From positions 19,660,009-19,724,008 of the forward strand of contig NC_134517.1 in assembly GCF_027942865.1 (NCBI RefSeq): a stretch of 64,000 bases of DNA, written 5' to 3'. Made by a program: the position numbers and the translations under genes. Shown piece after piece: positions 52,801 through 61,631 of the stretch (its first letter is position 1; each line of letters starts with the position of its first letter). The DNA comes from Odontesthes bonariensis (lineage: Eukaryota > Chordata > Actinopteri > Atheriniformes > Atherinopsidae). The notes beneath the pieces were generated by a model, which saw nothing but the letters and a program-made list of their open reading frames with translations, made no database searches and was not told the origin of the DNA.

Positions 52801-53148
52801 GAGGAAACTCAGCAAAACACAGACAAACAGGTTTCTGAATATGACAACAAGCTACAGGGCGTAGGTGACCAAGAAAAAACAGATCCTCCTTCTAAAACCC
52901 CTCCGCGGCCTCAGAGTCCAACAGCATCAAAACCTGACAACAGTAAAGCCAGTACCTTTCAGTCTGAGTCTGCTGATGCAGATCCAGATCAGGAAGAAAA
53001 GGACAACAGCCACTCAGACAGCAGCACAGAAGAGGCAGACAAAAGTAAAGCTGCTGAAGATAAAAATGAGGACCAGTGTTGCCCAGGAGACAATAAGATA
53101 AAAACTGAGAGCGTTAGTGAGGATGAAGAGAGCCAAAAGAATAAATAA
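40801..53148 (+). CDS. CD2/CD58/SLAM-family-like receptor with long repetitive tail
   Basis: Thirteen exons: 40801-40849, 42483-42773, 44292-44564, 44843-44935, 45221-45277, 45650-45781, 46261-46284, 46378-46434, 47186-47209, 47303-47359, 47779-47931, 48546-48698, 52046-53148. All introns are phase 1; 2466 nt gives 821 residues. Exon 1 is a short signal peptide. Exon 2 is an Ig-V domain without the canonical cysteines (residues 17-113; ILWKHDGNKVVEF, LRFEDSGTYELEV). Exon 3 is a C2-type domain with four Cys (ITCEM, LTCSAE, YTCTVSN, KECYS; 114-204). That pairing is diagnostic of the CD2/CD48/CD58/SLAM family, whose members bind each other on lymphocytes. Exon 4 holds the membrane helix (about 211-232). 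The tail of about 589 residues is acidic, Ser-rich and disordered. It is built from two copies of a 24+57-nt exon pair, two identical 153-nt exons, and a last exon with four 48-residue repeats. I see no tyrosine switch motif (TxYxxV/I); TPPRP in the last exon is the only proline-rich motif. Family members usually have tails of about 20-130 residues. The extracellular part is well supported. Use of every tail exon in one transcript is inferred from frame and splice sites. Confidence 0.8.
41560..42160 (+). repeat. Decayed transposon remnant in intron 1
   Basis: The stretch reads like a ruined transposase gene: caggacaatgctccatcaca would give QDNAPS, a catalytic-Asp block seen in Tc1/mariner-type elements. 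No frame stays open for long and no ends were found. Confidence 0.35.
45950..46879 (+). repeat. Tandem duplication I, copy A (exon pair 24+57 nt)
   Basis: It aligns with 46880-47720 at an offset of about 927 bp, from caaaatgatatattaatgcc to gttcttgaaatcaca. It includes the 24-nt exon (46261-46284) and the 57-nt exon (46378-46434). The two copies differ by scattered substitutions and small indels. Confidence 0.9.
46880..47720 (+). repeat. Tandem duplication I, copy B (exon pair 24+57 nt)
   Basis: This is the second copy, with exons 47186-47209 and 47303-47359. Changes against copy A include Met to Lys in the small exon (GQDMTPQK to GQDKTPQK) and Thr to Pro in the larger. It lacks about 70 bp present in copy A near 46520-46590. 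Confidence 0.9.
47664..48430 (+). repeat. Tandem duplication II, copy 1 (153-nt exon)
   Basis: Unit of about 767 bp beginning tgtgattacattaattta. It carries exon 47779-47931 and a minus-strand Ty3 integrase remnant. It is nearly identical to the unit starting at 48431. Confidence 0.92.
48104..48424 (-). pseudogene. Ty3-type integrase remnant (copy 1)
   Basis: On the minus strand the sequence translates to GFHPQTYGQTEYLNKELETA followed by AIRCVTDSSQKW, the conserved catalytic-core end of Ty3/gypsy integrase (usually HPQTDGQTER). It is short and lies in the intron after exon 11; it was duplicated with that exon. Confidence 0.7.
48827..49552 (-). mobile_element. Non-LTR retroelement inserted with 15-bp target duplication
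   Basis: The insertion is flanked by attttttgtgtattc on both sides (48812-48826 and 49553-49567), which occurs once in the uninserted copy 1. A T-run at 48827 onward marks a minus-strand poly-A tail. The 5' side is G/C-rich (49318-49552), followed by a (GT)n tract (49231-49254). An older relative of its 3' end lies at 45825-46000. It is a LINE 3' end or a SINE; I cannot name the family. Confidence 0.8.
49231..49254. repeat. (GT)n microsatellite
   Basis: About 12 GT dinucleotides inside the retroelement. Confidence 0.9.
49620..50035 (-). pseudogene. Ty3-type integrase remnant (copy 2, longer)
   Basis: This is the second copy of the integrase fragment, extending further upstream on the minus strand. 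There, frames related to QFTSQVWSAFCKAL and HPQTYGQTE appear with a frameshift between them. A (CT)n tract at about 49993-50010 lies within it. Confidence 0.65.
50590..51070 (-). repeat. Dispersed repeat fragment in the last intron
   Basis: The reverse complement of 50930-51040 matches the repeat copies in klhl6 introns 2 and 6 (aaaagccagcatctgtgatg, then ggcatgaatgacctgc and acgctgccatc). Upstream sequence to 50590 probably belongs to the same decayed element. Confidence 0.5.
52168..52743 (+). repeat. Four 144-bp coding tandem repeats in the receptor tail
   Basis: Units at 52168-52311, 52312-52455, 52456-52599 and 52600-52743 each encode 48 residues, starting DVASSGPVTKE and containing SDSSSSVEKNEA and TEVKES (residues about 496-687). 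The frame is kept in all four, with a few amino-acid changes per unit. Confidence 0.95.
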
Positions 53149-54082
53149 GCTGTTGAATAGGCTTTCATACAACAGAAAACTGACATTCAGTTCGTTCAAA
53201 AGAAAGTTGCAAAAGCAGAGTAAAAGTGTGCAGAAGACGTTCAGTAAAAGAGTCCAAAGACAAATATTTACTCATCAGCAGCGCAGAAAAGAGATGGGTG
53301 ATGTATGTGTGGCTTTTTTTCCTTTTATAAAGAAGCTTGATATGAAGAGTCTCCTGAAAGCTAAAAGTACCAGGATGTTAACAAACAACAGCTGGTAACA
53401 CTGCAGAGTGATCCATCTCTGTCACAGTTTCAGTGAGATGGTATGTGCTATTTGTAGGAGCTAAAAGAAAGCAGTTAAACTCTGTAAGTCAAAAAAGTTG
53501 AGTTTTTTCATTCATGTTGATACGTGTTTTCTCAATTCTCCTATTTTCAACTTTTACTTTAAATTTAAGTGTGTTTTACTTCAATTTTATTGTCTCTTTT
53601 TTTTTTTTTACAAATGTACAAATGGTATCAACTGCATGTTTTGTTTAAAAATCTTTTTCAAAAGCTCTAATTTTATACATTTAATTTTAAGACTGTACAT
53701 GAAACACGAGGCGGTAGGAAAAAGCCAGAACCAGTTGTGCCTAATATTGAAAAAAAGAAATCCTTGTAATAAGCATTACTTAACTGGTAATAGAGAAAGT
53801 GAGGCTGTCAGCAAAAAAACGGTGCCACATGAAAAATGACAGTCAAGACAACTAAAGTGTTCTCTGATATTAATGCATGAAAAACATGTTCACGCTCTGC
53901 TGAATGACAGCTGGTGTAGAACTGTATCTGATACCCGGCTGGTTAGCATGCTGGGTTGTTTAAATTGCCTCCTAAAAGGCTGACGTGAAATCAAACAACA
54001 TCCTCTGGCTTTAGAGATTACAGCCTGGCTACTCGTTTATTTTTATACACTCTTGATATTTTATAGAAAACTAAAAAAAAAC
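53149..54082. other. 3' flank of the CD2-family-like gene
   Basis: This region after the stop codon probably holds the 3' UTR. The frame at 53117-53398 overlaps the end of the coding exon and has no recognisable domain. I did not find a well-placed AATAAA. Confidence 0.4.
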
Positions 54083-54300
54083 ATTGCATTTAGTTTTCTT
54101 TGACGTTTTACACTATGTGCTCAGTTTTGTATGTAACTGTTGGTTGGATAGAACATTTACTTGGGTGCTCCATGCAAGTGAATTTCAATGTATTTTTAGT
54201 TGTATTGTTTCATCAAACTAGTAATAAACAGTCAAATATTAACATGGGACATTATATCTTTATTATCACTTTGCAGTTTAACTTCTAATGTAATAAGCAC
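54083..54300 (+). repeat. Diverged copy of klhl6 intron 6 sequence
   Basis: It aligns in order with 36110-36365 (shared blocks: tgttggttg, tgggtgc, catgcaagtgaat, attaacatggg/aaca, acttctaatgtaataag). With 54953-55440 it forms a degraded duplicate of the klhl6 3' region. Confidence 0.6.
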
Positions 54301-54424
54301 TAATAATAAGTCATATATAGATTATTATAATATATATATATATAGAGAGAGAGAGTTAAGCTTGAGTAGTAATGCTAATATTGATAATAAATAATAATCA
54401 GAATAAGTACTCCTCTGTAGAATC

Positions 54425-54890
54425 GCTGCCTTAACGTTAGCCCCTGATGGGTCTCCCATAATCACAAGCCCCTTGGCTGAGCACCTTGGTTTTGGAGTGG
54501 CCTCACTGCGGCTTCAAGCTGCAGGAGGGAAGGTTCTGACTGCTGGTTGTGCATATGCACCAAACAGTAACTTGGATCAGCTGGCCTCTTTGGAGTCTCT
54601 GGGTGGGATCCTTGAGAGAATGCCACTTGGGGATTCCATTGTTGGAATGGGTGGAGGGAGCTCATTTGTTCCAGCATTAAGTGGTTCATCAGTGTACCTG
54701 GTACCAGGTCACCTTAGGCCAAAGGTCAGTGACCAACTTTATTGTATCATCAGCAGTTAACTTATCAAAACCTGGTAGTGAGTTGGATCCATTGGCAGAG
54801 AAGACTGCTGGACAGACCTGGTAAACCCAAGCAGGTAGTGAGGGTGAACTGGAAACGTCAGAATTGTAAATATAACCCTTCATAGCCATA
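54425..54890 (+). pseudogene. LINE endonuclease fragment
   Basis: The plus strand translates to CAYAPNSNLDQLASLESLGG followed by ILERMPLGDSIV. This matches an apurinic-type endonuclease domain of fish LINEs, where the next conserved block is GDFNAH. Downstream pieces (GKPKQVVRVNW, near 54822) fit the same ORF. The rest is lost. Confidence 0.65.
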
Positions 54891-54952
54891 ATGTTGCTCA
54901 AAGAATGAGCATTTGAATAGAAGCATGCACATTTTTAAACAAGGACCGATCT

Positions 54953-55440
54953 TTGTGCACACACTGCCATCAAGTGGTGAAAGTAAGTGTGCTGAAAAAA
55001 TCCACTGTCATGATCCGTGTTGTTCTGATGTCTTTTGGTGTTTGTTTTTTCCATTCTGGTTCTTGTTAGGGTTCCGTCACTCCAGTACAGTCATCAGCTC
55101 CACCCCCTTCACCTGTGTTCACTTATTCCTTGTTTCTATTTTGGTCACTCTGTCCGTTCTAGTTATTCAGCGTTTCGATTTTGTTTTCCATGTTTTAGTG
55201 TTATGTATTTCCGGCTTTGCCACGCCTTTATTTAAAATAAAAAGGTTTTATTTTTGCCTCCTGAGTCCTCATTCCTCGCCACCACCCACAGGTGACATCC
55301 ACTCCATGACGAGCTCTTCCCTAAAACTCATTTTGACGCACCTTCCCCTCTTTTTAAAAAGTAAAATTCCGAAAGTATTGGTGTAAAGCTAGTGTAGAAA
55401 AGCTACTGTAGCCTTCATATCTTCTTGAGTTCTTTAACCG
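54953..55440 (+). repeat. Diverged copy of klhl6 3' flank
   Basis: Blocks gtgcacacactgccatcaag, tggtgaaag, ttgacgca, attccgaaagtatt and gttcttt occur in the same order as at 37276-37462 behind klhl6. An insertion near 55010-55310 separates the first blocks. The copy passes through the point where the transposon sits behind klhl6 without carrying it. Confidence 0.65.
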
Positions 55441-55516
55441 AAAGTATCGCGCATAGGTGTGAGAAATGGCGTCCAACAGCGAGAGGCGTCTGGCTGCACT
55501 GTCAGGACCCTTAGTT

Positions 55517-56760
55517 TTTTTTTTTTTTTTTTTTTATAAATAACTTTATTTAAACAATATTAGTATACAACAAACCAACAGATTGAAGTATACAATACAA
55601 CAACCATGCAAACAAACAACCAGGGGTGATAATTAAATAAGAACATGCAAAGACGTACACATTGAAATTGTCCTTAGAGCCTTTTCATTTGTAGAGTCTG
55701 TTATTGATTTGATATATATTTCCATATCTTTAATGAAAACAGAAAAACATGGTGTTTTATTAGCAAATTTACATTTATGAATATAAAATTTAGCAAAGAG
55801 GATTAGCAGGTTTATTATAAAGAAACATTTAGCATCCTTTTTATGAAATCTATAGAAACAAAATAAAACATTTTCCCAGCATAAGGAAACTTTTTTTAAA
55901 ATATGGTCATTAATAAACCTGCTAAACTGACCAGAACCTACGTGTGAAAGAGCAGAGCCAAAAGAGATGTATTAAAGTTTCAGGAAGATCCTCACAGAAG
56001 CTGCAATTAGTATTTATGTCTCTTTTAAATTTGATCATATAGTGTTTAGCAGGGTAAATTTTATGGAGAATTTTAAATGACACTTCCTTCACCTTGTTTA
56101 CAATTAAATATTTATGGGGGATCATCCAAACTGTTTTCCAGTGGATATCTGGGATATAACGGCTCCAGTAAATTTCTACCGACGAACGAGAAATAATAGA
56201 TTCTTGGAACAACCTGCGTATTCTTTTATTGCTCTTCCTAATCTCCTGTGCAAAACAGATTTTCCCCACAGATGACTCGGCTGGATCAGGGACACTGGGT
56301 GGAACAGATAGAGTATAATTAGTGTTTTTAAACAGCATTAAAGTGCCCGAAGGTAAAGCATCAACCACCATGGAGAACTCCTGGAAATTAATTGGAAATT
56401 TGCATATTGAGCAAAATTCGTTGTAACTGAGAATTTTACCTTCCTTATTAACCAGCTGAGCCACCAGTAGGATCCCATTTTGAACCCAAGTTTCAAGATA
56501 GAGTGACCTGTTTATAAATAAAATATCCCTGTTGTTCCAGATGAGGTATCTGTGAGGTGAGAAGTTATGTTTATAAATGAGCGTCCACGCTAAGAGCACC
56601 TGCTTATGGAAAGATGAGAGTTTTACAGGAAGTTTTTCAACATTGTAATTACAATTTAAAATGAAGTTAAAGCCACCAAAGCGCGAGAAAACGTGATCTG
56701 GTATGAGGTTCCAGATAGAGGTTGGATTTTTAAGGAAGTGTTTAGCCCATTTAATTTTTA
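55517..56760 (-). mobile_element. 5'-truncated L1-type LINE with target-site duplication
   Basis: Flanks tcaggacccttag at 55502-55514 and 56761-56773 are a 13-bp target-site duplication. A T-run at 55515-55535 is the poly-A tail of a minus-strand insertion. The body encodes the C-terminal part of an L1/Tx1-like ORF2. Confidence 0.88.
55922..56760 (-). pseudogene. L1-type ORF2 C-terminal fragment
   Basis: The open frame of about 279 codons inside the LINE contains WKTVWMIPHKYLIVNK, ISFKILHKIYP-like VSFKILHKIYPAKHY, and CSFCEDLPETLIHLFWLC. This C-x2-C-x8-H-x3-C type cluster is the end of ORF2 in fish L1-like elements. The frame stays open for about 40 more codons beyond the insertion point to 56884, but that part is flanking DNA. 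No endonuclease or reverse transcriptase core is present. Confidence 0.85.
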
Positions 56761-56773
56761 TCAGGACCCTTAG

Positions 56774-57512
56774 TTGGAGCACAGATTCTATAATAGTACA
56801 GATACGCCACTCACGGTGCATTTCCGGTTTCCAACGAGGCGATTTTGGTTGCAGTTCCACCCTTTTTCCACGTGGGGCGCTCAATTTTGGAGACCAGAAT
56901 AAATGGAGTCCTATGGAGCTATACGCCCTTTCGTGCCCTTATCTCAAGATATAATTTTTTCTCTAGTAATTCGAATGTTGTTTTCGAAAGAGGATGTTTA
57001 GAAAATACCCATGGCTGAGTTTTAGATTTTTAGAGCCACTCATTTGCTTAAAAAAAGGATTTGAAGTGTATATTACGTCATACATAGCTTACGACCGGAG
57101 ATGCCGCTTTACGGCAACAATCCTGCTTGTTGTTGGTCTCAAAGGCAGCAGCGTTTTCAAGGAAGAGCTGTAGTAAGAGAGAATGTGTGGTAACATCACA
57201 GATTCTTAGGCTGTGGTAACATAAGCGGAAAAAGTCCATCTTAATTCTGTTGTCGCTTGGTATGGAGCCAGCCGTCAAGCGATGCCTCTGGTCGTAATTC
57301 TGGTCGACCAGCCGTTATTAGCACAATGCTAGCGCGTGGTGGACAACAAGAAGCCAACCTGTAAGAAATCAAAGGGATATATGTACTCGTTCAGTAGATT
57401 TTTGACTTGAAACCCATGTTGAGCTCTCAGAAACTACATTCAAACCTGAGCGCTCTTGAAGAGACTTAGGTGAAACTGACCATTTGTAGCATCTAGCTCC
57501 ATTGGGCCCCAT
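56774..57512. other. Gene-free stretch
   Basis: No supported gene. It holds related short blocks at 57090-57114 and 57265-57300 (inverted), of the form ttacgaccgg...gctttacggc, which recur at 60700-60735; they are probably pieces of one old element. Confidence 0.4.
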
Positions 57513-57735
57513 TCATTCTGGTCTCCACCGACGCCCCCAGTGGAATTCTGGTGTAACTGCAGCCAAAAAGCCGGTACAATGGGGCTTAATAGAGAGTGGC
57601 AAGGCTGTTCGTTATAATGGCTGTGATTCTGGTCTCCACCGACGCCCCCAGTGGAATTCTGGTGTAACTGCAGCCAAAAAGCCGGTACAATGGGGCTTAA
57701 TAGAGAGTGTCAAGGCTGTTCGTTATAATGGCTGT
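57513..57735 (+). repeat. 111-bp tandem repeat, two copies
   Basis: ggtctccaccgacgccccca begins at 57520 and again at 57631, and the sequence between repeats almost exactly to aatggctgtg. The open frame over it (57502-57756) is a by-product, since 111 is a multiple of three. Confidence 0.92.
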
Positions 57736-57765
57736 GGTTGGAGACATGCACTGTGACGTCACCTG

Positions 57766-57978
57766 CACTGATAACGTGGAGGTGCGTCGCTTACTTAAAA
57801 AAAATCCGGGTTACTAATTTTGAATTTTAGCCGAATGAATAAATAGGCAGCAGGTCTGTGGGTTGTCTGTGGCAGTAGCACGAGGAGGACGTCAGTAACA
57901 CCCACTTTACGATAAAAATTCAAAATTATAGTAACCCGGATTTTTTTAAGTAAGCGACGCACCTCCACGTTATCAGTG
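57766..57978. repeat. Long inverted repeat (fold-back), arms about 65 bp
   Basis: The left arm (57766-57829) and the right arm (57913-57978) are reverse complements apart from three small indels. The arms start cactgataacgtggaggtgc. The 83-nt spacer is unrelated. It lies just upstream of the zinc-finger gene at 58054. Confidence 0.92.
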
Positions 57979-58053
57979 CTAATGTACAGTAATTAATAAA
58001 TTATAAACAGCATAGTTTGTGCCTGTGTAAGCTTGCCCATAGGAAACCGTTTC

Positions 58054-59404
58054 ATGGCCGAATATCTCAAGAGAGCAGCCAGACGCCTCTCGAATATCTT
58101 CGGAACAGCTCCAAATGTTCAACAACAAGCAGGGGTGAGTAGAACATCATGTTATAATGTGATATCAAGGGCCCAATGTCAAAAAACCGGTCTTATCCTT
58201 TAAATGTGCCATTTTTCGTATCGATAGTGCTGACTTGTTTAATTTTGTTTGACTTATTACGACATTATTTGTCTCTTACAGATGTATATTTCAATAACTA
58301 TATACTGTAAAGTTATATTAATTTTAAAGAATCAGGTTTCTTTACTTTTGGCTAGTCTTTAGCGTTGTTATCGTATCGATAGTGCTCACTTAAATGCGCC
58401 ATTTATATATATATATCTATATATATATCTATATATATATATATAGATATATATATATAGATATATATAAAATTTAGTTTTACTTATTATGACATTATTT
58501 GTGTCTTACAGATGCATTTTTCAATAACAACCGCCGGCACTCCGCCCAAAATCGAACGCTGCACGTCATGTTGCAAACTGTTTCACTGCCCTCTGTGCCT
58601 ACAATTTAAACCAGCAAAATTGTCCAAGCTGCAGAGCCACTTAGAGGCACATACAAAAGGTGGCATTTTATGTAAAGGTAAGCATAATGTATTTGTCTGT
58701 TTGTTTGTACTCATAAGTATTAGCTAACGCTACTAATTTCTGGCAGGTTGTGGTTTGGTTTGTAAAAGGGTAAAAGGAAAATGAAGGGAATGTAGGTTGC
58801 AGTGAAGAACATCTGACACCTCACTTTCTGTCTTTTAGAAACCTATCCCAGTCACTAAATCCCGGCAACTGGACAGAGAAAACTGGACTACAAATTCAGG
58901 TAAGAGTATAAAGTATGTATAATGCATGTTTTCATATTAATAGTTGAGTACTCAGGAAGAAGAGCAGCAGGCAGAGGTCTCCAAGAGAGCCAGACTTGCT
59001 GATCTGGACACACCAGTGGAAGGCGTAAGCTTTTGCACAGTATCTATTGGTCAGATACTGTTGGTGTGGCAGCTATAGTACAGACATCTCTCTTTCTGTC
59101 TTTTCCATAGGACTCGGTTGAAGATCGCATTCTTCAAAATTGCAGACATGCAGCAGAGTGGGCTGAGGCCAACAAACCACTGTTGTCTGCCAGAGTGGAC
59201 CTGCCTGACGTTCTGGGCATGGGGGAAGGGGAACAGGCAGAGGCTGCTCTACAGTATGGGAGGTTGTGGAACGAAGAACTGGACGAGGATGAAAGAGAAG
59301 CAATCCTGGAGCCTTTCAAAATGATATTTCACAATATTAACGAGATGTTGATATTTTGTGAACAGGTAGTCGACAAAAACAAAGATTTTTTTGTCATATT
59401 GTGA
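58054..59404 (+). CDS. Unrecognised six-exon zinc-finger gene
   Basis: I do not recognise this family. A frame-consistent model is: 58054-58134, 58512-58677, 58747-58769, 58839-58899, 58960-59024, 59111-59404, total 690 nt, 229 residues. Exon 1 starts with ATGGCCG and gives a basic N-terminus (MAEYLKRAARRLSNIFG). Exon 2 carries a C2H2 finger (C53-x2-C56-x13-H70-x3-H74) preceded by CTSCC, and ends ILCKG. The 23-nt micro-exon would add CGLVCKR. The last exon is acidic and helical (NEELDEDEREAILEPFK) and ends before an AATAAA. Weak points are the micro-exon and the exon 5 acceptor; using the stronger acceptor (ctcag) at 58955 breaks the frame. The gene may come from a DNA transposon, since repeats flank it on both sides. 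Confidence 0.5.
58402..58468. repeat. Interrupted (AT)n repeat in intron 1
   Basis: Runs of tatata broken by tctata and agatat, in the first intron of the gene at 58054; partly self-complementary. Confidence 0.85.
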
Positions 59405-59415
59405 ATGTTTGACTG

Positions 59416-59421
59416 AATAAA
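59416..59421 (+). terminator. Polyadenylation signal AATAAA
   Basis: AATAAA lies 12 nt after the stop codon of the zinc-finger gene, which supports a real transcript end here. Confidence 0.6.
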
Positions 59422-59558
59422 CACTACAGAACATTTGATCATGTTTTGACTTGGTGTGCTTTTTATGTTTTCTCATTGATCCCTTAATAATTTGACTTGG
59501 AATATACTGTAGATATCAAGAGTTAGGGTACTATTTAGTGGTACTAAGGTGTTCCAGC

Positions 59559-59601
<43 letters not shown>

Positions 59602-61089
59602 CCATTTTCTTGTATGCTTATGTGTTTGTCTATGCGTCAACTGTCTAGTGTCATTTGTGTATATTTGTGGGGGAAAAAAAAAAAGTTTATATGGTGGTAT
59701 GTTGAAATATAATGGAAAATAACTAGTCGTGTATGGGCATACACTGTGAACTGGAGGAAGAGAAAGAAGAAAGGGGAAAAAAAATATATATATATTTTAA
59801 TGATGATGATGAAATTGTATATGTTGTACAAGTCTACCAATAAACAAAGTAACAAAAAAAAGAACATAATTGGCATAGACATAGAACCAAACATGAAATT
59901 TATGGTGGTTAAGGATAAAAATACAGAATAATACAACAGAAAAACTAATTGAAACAAATATATATATAAAGACCAGTGCGATAAAGTCAAAATGAAATGA
60001 TAATGAAATAGCAGTGACTTACTCTATAGTACACAATACAATGTACAGTATAGGCCTATGGCATCTTGTGAGATGTTGGCTTATGAATATGAGCCTAAGA
60101 GAAAATGTGTGCAGTGACCAAACAAAAGTTTACAATACAAATAAAAACAATAGACCGGGAATTGATAGATTTTATGTCGTACTGTTAACTAATTAATTCA
60201 TTTGTGAGGACCTCTTGAAAAATATAGCATTTAAAATCGTTTAAAAATACGTGCTTCCGATACACACGCTTTTATTTTGAAAGGCTTCGAATCAACTTCC
60301 GGTCCTCACAGTGCACTTCCGGTCCTCAAAGTCCAGGTGACGGCAGAGAGCACAGCCAGAGAGTCTCTATCAGAGAGTCTCTACACAGCCCTTTTACAGA
60401 CAGCCGTTCCACTTCCTATTCGCCCCATTATAAAAAAAATTGGCTGCAGTTCAGTTGATTTTCTCTGGGGGCGCTGGCGAGCGAGTGCAGAATGACCATT
60501 TTCCATAGGGCTGGCGCTAATAACTCAAAAAATGTCCCCGCTAGCGACTGAAACCTGAAAATATTACTGTGATTTCTGACAACGGGATGTAGATTTATAT
60601 CAAAAGTACAATAACCTGGGAGTTATATCTTTCTGTTTTCTTACAGGTCTGGCATTTGCGAGTCAGTCTCCGCTAGCATTTTGCTAACGGAATCTGAAGA
60701 ACGCACGGCAGATTACGACCGGCTGCTTTACGGCACTCGTCCACTGTGCCAGAGTGCTAACCTGGTGCTGCTAACAACAACCAAGGCTAAACCAGAGGCT
60801 AGTCAGAGAGTATGTAAAAGGGATGTGCTGAAATCTGTAACTATTTGAGCTAACACCTCTCTGCTAGCTCAGCGCTAGGACTGACCATGCCGTAAAGTGA
60901 TGCCACATGCGTGACGTCACTCGTGAGGCAATACTGACCATAAATGTGTATTTTAAAAAGATCTAGTGAGTCTAAAAAATCAAACCAAGTGCCGTTTGAA
61001 AGGATAATTTATCCTTCCTTTAGGAAAATGAAAATAAAAAAATATAAAAAATTCTATCCAAAGCAATGGCTGGATCTAATGTGGATTTC
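59422..61089. other. Gene-free stretch with repeats
   Basis: It contains a (CT)n tract at 59561-59598, AT-rich sequence to 60250, and a direct repeat of acttccggtcctca at 60296 and 60316. A copy of the attacgaccgg...gctttacggc block lies at 60710-60735. I see no gene. Confidence 0.45.
59561..59598. repeat. (CT)n microsatellite
   Basis: About 19 CT dinucleotides. Confidence 0.93.
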
Positions 61090-61102
61090 ATAGTACCACC
61101 AT

Positions 61103-61456
61103 TTAGCACCGTCGCCTCACAGCAAGAAGGTTCCAGGTTCAACACCCAGCTGGGGCCTTTCTGTGTGGAGTTTGCATGTTCTCCCCGTGTATGCGTGGGT
61201 TCTCTCCGGGTACTCCGGCTTCCTCCCACTGTCCAAAAAATCATGCATGTTAGGTTGATTGGCATCTCTAAATTGTCCTTAGGAGTGAGTGTGAGCGTGC
61301 ATGGTTGTTTGTCTCGCTTGTCTCTATGTGGCCCTGCGATGGACTGGCGGCCTGTCCAGGGTGTACCCCGCCTCTCGCCCATTAACTGCTGGGATAGGCT
61401 CCAGCCCGCCCGCGACCCGATCGACGGATTCAGCGGTATAGATAATGGATGGATGG
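61103..61456 (+). mobile_element. SINE, full copy with 13-bp target-site duplication
   Basis: Both flanks read atagtaccaccat (61090-61102 and 61457-61469). The head has a tRNA-like B box (ggttcaacacc). The body has tgtggagtttgcatgttctc, the block gcgatggactggcggcctgt, and the tail ends in atggatggatgg. It is the most complete of three copies in the window (others at 228-353 and 13115-13378). Confidence 0.88.
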
Positions 61457-61584
61457 ATAGTACCACCATAGAGTTCGGCGTGCTCTGCACTGCTTCGTTG
61501 GCGCCCCTAGAGTGCAGTACCACCCGGAAATAGCCGCCAGTTTTCCCTCTCCTCATAATAGAGACTCTCTGGTCTCTATTATAT

Positions 61585-61631
61585 TCAGACTGAATATCTG
61601 AAGGTCCCTGGTTCAATACCGGGTTTCGGCA
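61585..61631 (+). pseudogene. tRNA-Phe 3' fragment
   Basis: It keeps the anticodon arm (GAA anticodon in ctgaata), the T arm with a good B box (ggttcaatacc) and the 3' acceptor strand tttcggc plus A. The 5' half is missing, so no cloverleaf can form. Confidence 0.8.

Noticed and set aside
53117-53398. Basic 93-codon frame overlapping the end of the receptor coding exon
   Set aside because: No domain; it lies mostly in the probable 3' UTR and starts inside the last exon in another frame.
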